Shown one piece after another: positions 25,879 through 34,699 of a stretch of DNA of 46,378 nucleotides. The notes under the pieces were generated by a model, which had not been told where the DNA came from, ran no database searches, and saw only the letters and a program-made list of their open reading frames with translations. This stretch comes from Clostridia bacterium (lineage in GTDB: Bacteria; Bacillota; Clostridia; Oscillospirales; CAG-272). The position numbers and the translations under genes are program-made. Position 1 is the first letter of the stretch, and every line of letters starts with the position of its first letter. The stretch lies in assembly GCA_017463445.1 (NCBI GenBank), contig JAFTPF010000005.1:1-46378 (forward strand), given 5' to 3'.

Positions 25879-25982
25879 AGTTTTGCCTTTTTTTCAATAT
25901 CTTTTCGCCGCTTTTTCCGAAAAGAGGAGATGAACTCTGTAAAATTATTTTGAATGAAGGGGCAAAACTTGTCCGCAGGGAC

Positions 25983-26011
25983 TTGACAATCGGGACGCTT
26001 TGTGTTACACT
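25983..26011 (+). promoter_or_regulatory. Sigma-A promoter of the trpS transcript
   Basis: TTGACA (25983-25988), 17 bases, TACACT (26006-26011). Transcription would start around 26018, at the head of the T-box leader. Confidence 0.82.
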
Positions 26012-26017
26012 TGAGTA

Positions 26018-26224
26018 GACCAATGATCATGTTGGAGCGTAGAAGTCTCAAAGCGAGCCGGGATGGTGTGAGCCGGCAGACCGAAGCGGGAACTCCGTTG
26101 GGACATGGGAGGTTTCATAAAAATACAGCACTTTCCGTGCAAAAGCGCGGGACAGCTCGTCCCGAACCAAGGTGGCACCGCGGATCACTCCGTCCTTGAC
26201 TTTCGTCAGGGGCGATTTTTGTTT
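26018..26224 (+). promoter_or_regulatory. T-box riboswitch leader (tRNA-Trp sensing)
   Basis: The leader contains the hallmark T-box sequence GGTGGCACCGCGG (26171-26183), followed by a terminator stem CGTCCTTGAC / GTCAGGGGCG (26191-26214) and a T-run. A Stem I-like domain lies in the first ~100 bases, including AAGCGAGCC and a GGATGGTGTGAGCC loop. UGG occurs twice in the expected specifier region GAACTCCGTTGGGACATGGG (26090-26109), matching the downstream tryptophanyl-tRNA synthetase. Uncharged tRNA-Trp would stabilise the antiterminator and allow trpS expression. Which UGG is the specifier needs folding. Confidence 0.95.
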
Positions 26225-26257
26225 TGGCACGGGATTTTACGAAAGAAGGTAATTATT

Positions 26258-27268
26258 ATGGAAAACAATCAGACCGAAGCTAAAAAGGTCATTTTCTCGG
26301 GTGTGCAGCCCAGCGGTCTGCTCACCATCGGCAACTATCTGGGTGCTATCAAGAACTGGGTGTCCCTTGCCGATGAGTACGATTGCATCTACTGCGTGGT
26401 GGATATGCACGCAATCACCGTCCGTCAGGTGCCCGCAGAGCTGCGCCGCCGCACTTACGAGACCCTGGCGGTCTACATCGCCGCGGGCATCGACCCCGAA
26501 AAATCCACTCTGTTCGTTCAGTCCCACAATCCCGCCCACGCGGAGCTTGGTTGGGTGCTGAACTGCTATACTCAGTTTGGTGAGCTGGGTAGAATGACCC
26601 AGTTCAAGGACAAGTCTGCGAAGCACGCCGACAATATCAACGCGGGTCTGTTCACCTATCCTACCCTGATGGCGGCGGATATTCTCCTCTATCAGACCGA
26701 TCTGGTTCCCGTGGGCGTGGATCAGAAGCAGCACATCGAGCTGGCGCGGAACATCGCCGAGCGATTCAACGGCCTCTACAGCGACACCTTCAAGGTGCCT
26801 GAGGGCTTTATTCCCAAGACCGGTGCCAAGATTATGTCGCTTACCGATCCCACCCGCAAAATGAGCAAATCCGACGAGAACCCGGGCGGCTATGTTGCCA
26901 TCCTCGACAAGAAGGACGACATCATCCGCAAGTTCAAGCGGGCGGTCACCGATTCCGACACTGTGGTGCGTTTTGCAGAGGGCAAGGACGGCATCAACAA
27001 TCTGATGAACATTTACGCTTGCTTCACCGGCAAGACCCACGCCGAGATCGAAGCGGAGTTTTCCGGAAAGGGCTACGGCGACTTCAAGATGGCGGTGGGC
27101 GAGACGGTTGCCGATAAGCTGGCACCCGTGCAAGCGGAGTTCAACCGTCTAATGGCGGACAAAGCATATCTGGAGTCCATTATGAAGCGCGGCGCGGAGG
27201 TTGCCGCCTACCGCTCCAAGAAGACCATGCGCAAGGTCTACAAAAAACTGGGATTTGTACAGGTGTAA
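26258..27268 (+). CDS. trpS: Tryptophan--tRNA ligase
   Basis: 336 residues, the standard size for TrpRS, a class I aminoacyl-tRNA synthetase that charges tRNA-Trp in the cytosol. Signatures are FSGVQPSGLLTIGNYLGA (HIGH-type motif as TIGN), VDMHAIT, LPTLMAADILLYQTDLVPVG (seen here as YPTLMAADILLYQ) and KMSKSDEN (KMSKS). The true start is ATG 26258 with GAAAGAAGG upstream; the frame extends back to 26105, but that part lies inside the T-box. Expression is controlled by the T-box leader. A DUF1294 membrane protein begins 3 bases after the stop. Confidence 0.97.
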   Translation: MENNQTEAKKVIFSGVQPSGLLTIGNYLGAIKNWVSLADEYDCIYCVVDMHAITVRQVPAELRRRTYETLAVYIAAGIDPEKSTLFVQSHNPAHAELGWVLNCYTQFGELGRMTQFKDKSAKHADNINAGLFTYPTLMAADILLYQTDLVPVGVDQKQHIELARNIAERFNGLYSDTFKVPEGFIPKTGAKIMSLTDPTRKMSKSDENPGGYVAILDKKDDIIRKFKRAVTDSDTVVRFAEGKDGINNLMNIYACFTGKTHAEIEAEFSGKGYGDFKMAVGETVADKLAPVQAEFNRLMADKAYLESIMKRGAEVAAYRSKKTMRKVYKKLGFVQV

Positions 27269-27271
27269 GCG

Positions 27272-27589
27272 ATGGAAAACATTCTTCTGCTACTGGGTGC
27301 CGTGGGTTCTTTTCTGAAGGCACACGCCCTCGTTGTTCTCATTATCCTGGGCGTCATCAATCTGATCGCCTTTGTCATGTACGGTCTGGACAAACGCTAC
27401 GCTAAAAACGGACAATGGCGCATCCCCGAGGCAAACCTGATCACGGTAGCCGCACTTTACGGCGCACTGGGCGCGTTCCTCGCTATGCAGCTCTTCCGTC
27501 ACAAGACTAAGCATCTGAAGTTCACCATTACTGTTCCGCTGCTCTTGATCCTGCAGATCGCCTTCGCGATCGTCGTGATGGTAGTATAA
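27272..27589 (+). CDS. DUF1294-family small membrane protein
   Basis: 105 residues with three membrane helices (about 3-38, 57-75 and 84-105). The family signature is present: YGLDKRYAKNGQWRIPEANL, then a glycine/alanine-rich helix and FRHKTKH. The role of DUF1294 proteins is unknown; some are fused to cold-shock domains, which hints at nucleic-acid or stress links but is not informative here. It is translated directly after trpS, with a 3-base gap, and is probably under T-box control by position. A terminator follows. Confidence 0.9.
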   Translation: MENILLLLGAVGSFLKAHALVVLIILGVINLIAFVMYGLDKRYAKNGQWRIPEANLITVAALYGALGAFLAMQLFRHKTKHLKFTITVPLLLILQIAFAIVVMVV

Positions 27590-27601
27590 CCGAATACAGA
27601 T

Positions 27602-27629
27602 AAACCCTCTTTGAAAAAAGAGGGTTTGC
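27602..27629 (+). terminator. Terminator after trpS-DUF1294
   Basis: AAACCCTCTTT, loop GAAA, AAAGAGGGTTT, then GCTTTC. Confidence 0.88.
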
Positions 27630-27656
27630 TTTCGTATGATTAGGCGAACATTTACC

Positions 27657-27860
27657 GCTATCCTCGTAGAGACGGGCGTCCTCGTAAGGAGCGTCCTGTC
27701 CGCGCCGCCGAAGGCGGCATCGAATGGATCGCACCGAACGACACCCTGTGCGGATCGTTCAGAACGGACAGTCCGGGAGGTCTGTCCCTACAAGGTTGGT
27801 GACAGGTGTTCGCCTTATCTCTGTAGGGGCGGGGCTTGCTCCTCCCGCTCGTGCGTTTCT
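27657..27860. repeat. Mosaic of GTAGGG-type intergenic palindromes
   Basis: The 345-base gap between DUF1294 and the next minus-strand gene has no gene but several repeat modules. There is a GTAGAGACGGGCGTCCTCG unit, a GGACAG-N10-CTGTCC hairpin (27766-27787) followed by CCTAC, and TAGGGGCGGGGCTTGCTCC (about 27822-27840). The last module recurs in similar form near 42435 (reverse complement) and at the right window end. These are repetitive extragenic palindromes. Confidence 0.7.
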
Positions 27861-27891
27861 GCGTTGCGATGAGGATTTCCGTAAAAGTCAA

Positions 27892-27938
27892 TCCCCAACG
27901 CCGTGGCGTTCACGCAACAGCGTTGGGGACTCTTTTAT
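27892..27938. terminator. Bidirectional hairpin terminator
   Basis: TCCCCAACGC (27892-27901) and GCGTTGGGGA (27920-27929) form a ten-base stem around an 18-base loop with an inner CGTGGCGTTCACG fold. TCTTTTAT follows on the plus strand, and ATTGACTTTT follows on the minus strand after the gene ending at 27935. Confidence 0.75.
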
Positions 27939-28564
27939 GTGTCAATTTCGGTTTTGGATTTCTTGATCTTTCTCAGTCGATATACGATTCCGACGATTCC
28001 GACCGTCGCCAGCAGCGCAACGCTGACGCCTCCCACGATCCAAGGCCAGAGGACGACCTCCAGCTTTGCCGCCGCGTCCTCCTCGGAAACGGCGCTGAAA
28101 GCGATGTATTCTCCATTGTGAACAACCGAATAGGAGGCGGAATACGGATTGTGCATAGTATATCCGCCATCGTCGTTTTCTACGATGGTGCCGTAACCGT
28201 CACCCTGCAGGGAGGCTGACACTACGGTGTCGTGCAAAGCATCGCCCGCACTCCAAACAAGAGCCAGCGTTTTTCGGTAGGTGCCGTCGCCGAATGCTTC
28301 TGCGGGCAGATCTTTCGCTTCGATCTTGTATGTGTACCCCATCCCGTCTGAAATTTTGAATCCGGGACCGCCAACGACCACTCGCTCCACTGTCTCATCC
28401 AGCCCTGACAGCTCAAGAGTGATCTCGATAGGCTCGTCCAGCGGGACTCGTCCTTCGGGGACGATCAGCTTTACCGAAGGCTCGGAGGATTCTGCCGTTA
28501 CCGCAGTGGGCAGAACTGACACCAAAACCAAGAGCGTCAGCAAAAGGGAAGCGAGCTTTCTCAT
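27935..28564 (-). CDS. Secreted or membrane-anchored protein of unknown function
   Basis: 209 residues. An N-terminal signal peptide (MRKLASLLLTLLVLVSVLPTAVTA, cleavage near residue 24) leads to a beta-rich domain of about 140 residues, possibly Ig-like (VKLIVPEGRVPLDEPIEITLEL). A C-terminal membrane helix at about 173-194 is followed by a basic tail (YRLRKIKKSK). This is a type I membrane topology with the domain outside the cell. It begins 10 bases after the DD-carboxypeptidase-like gene and is in the same operon, so I infer a partner role at the cell wall. I do not recognise the family. Confidence 0.75.
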   Translation of the reverse strand: MRKLASLLLTLLVLVSVLPTAVTAESSEPSVKLIVPEGRVPLDEPIEITLELSGLDETVERVVVGGPGFKISDGMGYTYKIEAKDLPAEAFGDGTYRKTLALVWSAGDALHDTVVSASLQGDGYGTIVENDDGGYTMHNPYSASYSVVHNGEYIAFSAVSEEDAAAKLEVVLWPWIVGGVSVALLATVGIVGIVYRLRKIKKSKTEIDT

Positions 28565-28574
28565 CTTCGTCTCC

Positions 28575-29921
28575 TTACTCCCGATCGGGGCGGTACTTCT
28601 TCTTCACCTGCTCGCGGTAGATAGCGTTGATGATGAAGTAAATGATGAACAGACCGATCACCACCAGCGCGATCACCACAAAGCGGCGGCTGCTGAGATA
28701 TGCGGTGATCTGCGAGATACGGTAATCGGTACCGCTACGGGTGATATTACTGCGGATTACCAGCTCGGTTTCACCCAGTAGCTTGCCGTCCAGGTAAACG
28801 GCAACGGTGCCGACCACGTCTCCCTCTTCTACGGGGGCTTCCAGCTCCTCCACCGTCAGATCGATCTTTTTCTCTATCTTGGAGAGATCCAGCGACCGCG
28901 GCAGATAATATTCCAGCGTCTCTTTTGGGAAAACCGCGGCAGAATCCGCGCCGCTACCCAGCTTCACGGGCAGCTCGCAGACCACCTCGGCGTCAAGCAA
29001 GACTTTGGTGTAGCGAAAGTTTTGGGTGTCCTTCTCGATCAGATCCTGGGTGATATCATAGCAGGTGGGCAGACCGTCCACCGTCTTGCCGCCCAGAAGG
29101 ATCACAATATAATGGAGTCCTTTGTAAGTAGCGGAGGTAATGAGGACTTCCCCCGATTGAGAGGTCCCGCCGTTGATCATACCGTCTACGGCGTCAAACA
29201 GATAGGAGACGCCGGTTCCATTGTAGTAGCGGCTCAAAAAAAAGTTGTTATTGTAGATGGTTCCCGCGCTGAGCGTATCACAGCGCAGATATGCGGCACC
29301 CGACCAGTTATGAAGCTGGGTGCAACTGTAAAACTCCAGCGAAAGCTTCAGCAGATCCCGGGCGGTTGTGGTCATTCCTCCGTCGTGCAGACCCATGGGA
29401 TTTACGAAAAAGGTGTTCTCCATCCCCAGCTCTTCCGCTTTTTTGTTCATTGCGGTAACGAATGCATCCGCGCCGCCCGCCGACAGATGGGCAAGGATCA
29501 GCGCGGCGTCATTGCTTTTGCGAAGCAGGAGCAGCTTGATCAGATCCTCGGGGGATACCGTGTCTCCTGCCTTGAAGCCGTAGTAGCCTCCGCTGACGCC
29601 TTCCAGCATCTCGGCGGTGACCGTGATGGGGGTAGTCAGGTCCTCAATGGTCTCGTAGGCGAGCAGGGCGGTCATCAGCTTCACTGCCGTAGCGGGATAG
29701 ACCTGCCCGTCGGCGTTCTTTTCCCGCAGGACGGTGTCGGTTTCCAGACAGTAGAGCAGAACGGTGTCGGCATTCGACAGATTCGCTTCAGTCGGCTCTT
29801 TGGGAGCAGTCTCCGCTTCGGGAGCGGCGGTGGATGCGGGCGCTTCGGTTGCCGTTATCGGCAGACAAATCAGCCACACCACCAGCAAAACGGTAAAGAT
29901 CGATAGCAATCTATGTTTCAT
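28575..29921 (-). CDS. DD-carboxypeptidase (DacF/PBP5-type) homologue with altered catalytic motifs
   Basis: 448 residues. A signal or anchor at ~4-24 is followed by an Ala/Pro/Glu-rich linker, an S11-type peptidase domain (about 50-290), a C-terminal beta domain and a membrane helix (about 407-432) with a basic tail. The fold is clear (VYPATAVKLMTALLAYE, LLLRKSNDAALILA, FFVNPMGLHD), but every catalytic motif differs from the family consensus. SxxK reads T78-A-V-K81, SxN reads K135-S-N137 and KTG reads I249-N-G251. I therefore infer it does not cleave D-Ala-D-Ala and may bind peptidoglycan or regulate an active enzyme. It sits between ribF (6 bases upstream) and a secreted protein gene. Confidence 0.88.
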   Translation of the reverse strand: MKHRLLSIFTVLLVVWLICLPITATEAPASTAAPEAETAPKEPTEANLSNADTVLLYCLETDTVLREKNADGQVYPATAVKLMTALLAYETIEDLTTPITVTAEMLEGVSGGYYGFKAGDTVSPEDLIKLLLLRKSNDAALILAHLSAGGADAFVTAMNKKAEELGMENTFFVNPMGLHDGGMTTTARDLLKLSLEFYSCTQLHNWSGAAYLRCDTLSAGTIYNNNFFLSRYYNGTGVSYLFDAVDGMINGGTSQSGEVLITSATYKGLHYIVILLGGKTVDGLPTCYDITQDLIEKDTQNFRYTKVLLDAEVVCELPVKLGSGADSAAVFPKETLEYYLPRSLDLSKIEKKIDLTVEELEAPVEEGDVVGTVAVYLDGKLLGETELVIRSNITRSGTDYRISQITAYLSSRRFVVIALVVIGLFIIYFIINAIYREQVKKKYRPDRE

Positions 29922-29927
29922 GGATCA

Positions 29928-30857
29928 TCATCCTCGTATACCCGAAAGTAACGGATCCGGGCATCTGAAATATCGGCGGGCGGCGGCGATGTCCTCCGCA
30001 ATAACGGCGGCAAGCTCCTCTGCCGATGCAAAACGCCGCTCGGCGCGGCGGAAGTTCAAAAAGCGGATCTCCACGGTTTTGCCGTAAAAATCGCCCGATG
30101 CGTTCAACAGGTGCGTCTCACAGAGGACTTCGCTTTCCCCGAAGGTGGGGCGGACGCCCAGATTGGTGACGGCAGGATAGGCGATGCCGTCGATGACCGC
30201 CTCGGTAAAGTAGACGCCGAAGGGCGGAAGCAAACGGTCTTTCGAAATGGGTAGATTCAAGGTAGGGGAGGACAGGATCTTGCCGCCCACCGATCTGCCG
30301 TGAACCACCTCACCCGTCACCGACCAAGGTCTGCCCAAGAGGGACGAGACGCCTGCAAGATCACCCTCGGTCAGGCGGCGGCGGATCTCGGTGGAGCTGA
30401 CGGTGATCCCGTCCCGGATGACGGGCGCGATCACTTTGCAGTCCATTCCTTCGGCGGAGGCAAGGGCGGTCAGCAGCTCCACATTACCGACGGCGCGGTG
30501 GCCGAAGCGGAAATTGAAGCCGCAGACCACGCCTGCGGCACCGATTCCTTTGAGGGTATGGCGGACGAACCCCTCGGGAGACTGTTCCCGAAAGGCTTGG
30601 AAATCGGCAACGAAGACCGCTTCGATACCCGCTTGTTTGAAAACAGTCAAGCGTTCCTCCAAAGTCGTAACGGCAGGCGCTTTGCTTTGGCGGAAGGTGA
30701 AAACGGCGGGGGCGGCACCCGTTCGGAGTGCGCCCTCACACGCGGCAGAAAGCAGAGCGGCGTGCCCCGGGTGAACGCCGTCGAAGTTTCCCAGCGCAAC
30801 GAAAACAGCTCCGTCGTGAGGGAGGTCATCGACGCAGGAAATAGAGTAGATCTTCAT
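29928..30857 (-). CDS. ribF: Bifunctional riboflavin kinase / FAD synthetase
   Basis: 309 residues, the standard length. RibF makes FMN from riboflavin and ATP, then FAD from FMN and ATP, in the cytosol. The N-terminal nucleotidyltransferase shows VALGNFDGVHPGHAAL and CGFNFRFGHRAVG plus ISSTEIRR in the form VSSTEIRRRL. The C-terminal flavokinase shows GRPWSVTGEVVHGRSVGG, SPTLNLP and CETHLLN. It starts 2 bases after the ireB stop, so the two are co-transcribed, and the DD-carboxypeptidase-like gene follows closely. Confidence 0.95.
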   Translation of the reverse strand: MKIYSISCVDDLPHDGAVFVALGNFDGVHPGHAALLSAACEGALRTGAAPAVFTFRQSKAPAVTTLEERLTVFKQAGIEAVFVADFQAFREQSPEGFVRHTLKGIGAAGVVCGFNFRFGHRAVGNVELLTALASAEGMDCKVIAPVIRDGITVSSTEIRRRLTEGDLAGVSSLLGRPWSVTGEVVHGRSVGGKILSSPTLNLPISKDRLLPPFGVYFTEAVIDGIAYPAVTNLGVRPTFGESEVLCETHLLNASGDFYGKTVEIRFLNFRRAERRFASAEELAAVIAEDIAAARRYFRCPDPLLSGIRG

Positions 30858-30859
30858 GA

Positions 30860-31108
30860 TCAGAGCTTGAGGTAATTCTTCACCAACAGATTCAGCAGCT
30901 CGTCCCGATCGATCTTGCGGATGAGACTGCGGGCATTCTTATAGTTGGTGATATAGGTGGGATCCTCGGAAAGGATATAGCCTACGATTTGGTTGATGGG
31001 GTTGTAGCCCTTTTCCTTGAGCGCGTCGTAGACTTCCTGGAGCGTAGAACGGATCTCCGCTTCTCGGTCGCTGGGAATAGTAAACGTGCGGGTATTCTGA
31101 TCAGCCAT
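30860..31108 (-). CDS. ireB: IreB-family regulatory phosphoprotein (UPF0297)
   Basis: 82 residues from ATG 31108, which has AAAGGAGG eight bases upstream; an in-frame start further up at 31180 has none and overlaps the promoter. Family motifs are [37 protein letters not shown] and [22 protein letters not shown]. In Enterococcus, IreB is a substrate of the PASTA kinase IreK and tunes cephalosporin resistance; it is soluble and dimeric. Here it leads a minus-strand operon with ribF, the DD-carboxypeptidase homologue and a secreted protein, so a cell-wall connection is plausible. The usual neighbours (alaS, ruvX) are not in the window. Confidence 0.95.
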   Translation of the reverse strand: MADQNTRTFTIPSDREAEIRSTLQEVYDALKEKGYNPINQIVGYILSEDPTYITNYKNARSLIRKIDRDELLNLLVKNYLKL

Positions 31109-31139
31109 TTTGATGTCCTCCTTTGGACGGTTTACATTT

Positions 31140-31168
31140 ATTATACTACATTGAAACGGATTTTTCAA
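31140..31168 (-). promoter_or_regulatory. Sigma-A promoter of the ireB-ribF operon
   Basis: On the minus strand TTGAAA (31168-31163), 17 bases, TATAAT (31145-31140). Spacing to the ireB start is about 32 bases. Confidence 0.82.
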
Positions 31169-31211
31169 TAGGATTCGCAATATTTGTGTGCTTATCCCAA
31201 AACCTTTACAA

Positions 31212-31535
31212 TTAGCGGTAATACAGGTAATAGGCGATGACGGTGCGCACCATACCGCCGTGCTCCAGATCGGGTCCCGTGAGGATCACGCCGTCAAGGC
31301 TCATCAGTTCGGATGCGGCAAGGCTGTCCACGGGGGTACGGAAGAGGATGTCCGCCGAGGCGAAGACGATCATCTCGCCGTCTCGCAGACACAGAGAGCC
31401 TTCTCTGCCGATGACAATGTCCTCGTTATCGATCCGCTCGGTGACGTATTTGATATGCTTGCCCGCGATCTTTTCTGCCATCTGACGGCGGAAAGCGGGG
31501 GAATCTTCTTTCTTTTTCTTCTTCCAAAAGGGCAT
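31212..31535 (-). CDS. Small basic-then-globular protein of unknown function
   Basis: 107 residues. The N-terminus is very basic (FWKKKKKED); the rest is a compact alpha/beta domain with many small hydrophobic strands ([34 protein letters not shown]) and no cysteine cluster, membrane helix or known motif. GGAGG lies nine bases before the ATG. It is a separate unit upstream of the ireB operon, and I do not recognise the family. Confidence 0.7.
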   Translation of the reverse strand: MPFWKKKKKEDSPAFRRQMAEKIAGKHIKYVTERIDNEDIVIGREGSLCLRDGEMIVFASADILFRTPVDSLAASELMSLDGVILTGPDLEHGGMVRTVIAYYLYYR

Positions 31536-31567
31536 AGACGGAGCCTCCGCGAGGTGTGTTTTGTACT

Positions 31568-31596
31568 ATTATAGCATAATCTCCGCCGATTGTCTA
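31568..31596 (-). promoter_or_regulatory. Sigma-A promoter of the small basic protein
   Basis: On the minus strand TAGACA (31596-31591), 17 bases, TATAAT (31573-31568), 32 bases before the ATG. Confidence 0.65.
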
Positions 31597-31658
31597 TGCG
31601 ATTTGTGCAATCTTTTTCGATTTTTTTCGAAAAAACTCTTTTCTGACGGTGAATTTTG

Positions 31659-31857
31659 TGGTATAATATCTAAGTTAATTGCGTGATGCGGATTTGCCGT
31701 TTCATCTGTCGAAGTCCCTCGTCTTTTTTCAAAGGAACAAATTCCTCCTTATGCAATTTGGCACAGCCGAATTGCTTCCTTAGAGTAACAAGCAATCCGC
31801 ACTATTCCCCAAAAATTCACATAAATCCAAGAAAACTATAATACAGGAGACAAAACT
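31659..31857 (+). promoter_or_regulatory. typA promoter and long structured leader
   Basis: An extended -10 (TGGTATAAT, TATAAT at 31662-31667) would start transcription near 31674, leaving a leader of about 185 bases. It contains TGCGGATT (31687-31694) complementary to AATCCGCA (31794-31801), a GCAATT-N11-AATTGC hairpin (31753-31775) and a GGAACAAATTCC hairpin. AGGAG precedes the ATG. Confidence 0.55.
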
Positions 31858-33684
<1,827 letters not shown>

Positions 33685-33691
33685 ATGCAAT

Positions 33692-33799
33692 CGAGGCTAC
33701 GCCTCGAGCTCCGGTCAAGAAACTTTTTGAAAAAAGTTTCTTGACAATCTTCAAAAACTTTAATGAAAGCGCCGCAAATGCTTGCGGCGCTGGTTTTAT
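33692..33799 (+). terminator. Composite three-hairpin terminator after typA
   Basis: Three stems in order: CGAGGC-TAC-GCCTCG (33692-33706), then a 15-base stem GTCAAGAAACTTTTT / AAAAAGTTTCTTGAC (33714-33745), then AGCGCCGCAA-ATGC-TTGCGGCGCT (33768-33791) with TGGTTTTATT. The same order of related stems follows the methyltransferase gene at 41769. Confidence 0.85.
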
Positions 33800-33890
33800 T
33801 CGATGTACATCATCAAGATATTTTCGAAAATTTCACTTTTCCCCTTGCTTTTATTCCTCAAATGCGCTACAATAGAAACAGAGTTTCACA

Positions 33891-33946
33891 TTTTACTTCG
33901 ATTTTACATTCCTGTGATTTTACATTTAACCTCCGTCGTATATACT
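33891..33946 (+). promoter_or_regulatory. Pho-box-like repeats and -10 of the two-component operon
   Basis: TTTTACT at 33891, TTTTACA at 33902, a weak copy TGTGATT at 33913 and TTTAACC at 33925, with TATACT at 33941. Steps are 11, 11, 12 and then 16 to the -10, matching both cotransporter promoters. Additional copies TTTCACA (33884) and TTTTACA (33918) are present, so the register is likely but not certain. Confidence 0.65.
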
Positions 33947-33980
33947 GACCTTTGAATTAACCCATCAAGGAGATATTTCA

Positions 33981-34679
33981 ATGATCTATTGTTTAGAAGA
34001 CGATTCCAGCATTCGCGAGATGATCGTCTATACACTCCAAAGCTACGGCATGGAGGCAAAGGGCTTTGACCGCCCCTCCGTCTTCTGGAAAGCGATGGAG
34101 AACGCTACGCCCGATCTTCTGCTGCTGGATATTATGCTTCCAGAGGAAGACGGTCTCTCCATTCTGTCGCGTTTGCGTTCCAATAATAATACCGCACACC
34201 TTCCCATTCTCGTCCTTACCGCCAAGGGCAGTGAGTATGATAAGGTAGTAGGTCTTGATAGCGGTGCGGACGACTATCTGGCAAAGCCGTTTGGCATTAT
34301 GGAGCTGCTTGCCCGTATTCGCGCGCTGCTCCGACGCATCGAAAAGGTGTCTGAGAGCAAACAGCAGGAGTATTCCGTGGGTGCGCTCTATTTGAATACC
34401 GCCCGTCATATCGTGATGGACGGCAACCGTGAGGTCATGCTGACCAACAAGGAGTACAATCTGCTGCTACTCTTTTTGGAGCATCCCGGCATTGTCTTTA
34501 CCCGCGATCAGCTGTTAAACCGCATCTGGGGCTACTCCTTCGACGGTGAGAGCCGCACGGTGGACGTTCACATCCGTACGCTGCGCACCAAACTGGGCAG
34601 CTGTGGCGATCTGATCGAGACCGTTCGCGGCATCGGCTATAAATTCAGCGATAATTCCCATTCCGTGACCGAAAATTGA
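33981..34679 (+). CDS. phoP: PhoP/PhoB-type response regulator
   Basis: 232 residues: an intact receiver domain and an OmpR-type winged helix. Receiver residues are E6/D7/D8, phosphorylation site D50 in LLLLDIMLPEEDG, T80 and K102 in YLAKPFG. The DNA-binding domain shows LTNKEYNLLLLFLEHPG, RIWGYSFDGESRTVDVHI and VRGIGYKF. The sensor kinase gene follows at once. The promoter carries the same Pho-box arrangement as the two phosphate cotransporters, so I assign it as the phosphate regulator and infer autoregulation. The family assignment is certain; the phosphate assignment rests on those boxes. Confidence 0.88.
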   Translation: MIYCLEDDSSIREMIVYTLQSYGMEAKGFDRPSVFWKAMENATPDLLLLDIMLPEEDGLSILSRLRSNNNTAHLPILVLTAKGSEYDKVVGLDSGADDYLAKPFGIMELLARIRALLRRIEKVSESKQQEYSVGALYLNTARHIVMDGNREVMLTNKEYNLLLLFLEHPGIVFTRDQLLNRIWGYSFDGESRTVDVHIRTLRTKLGSCGDLIETVRGIGYKFSDNSHSVTEN

Positions 34680-34699
34680 CCCGAAGGGAGTCCTCTTTC

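Noticed and set aside
26105..26257. Longer start for trpS at 26105
   Set aside because: The extension lies inside the T-box leader and lacks a ribosome site; ATG 26258 gives the normal length.
27636..27891. Several short frames in the gap after DUF1294
   Set aside because: They read through palindromic repeats on both strands and have no ribosome sites.
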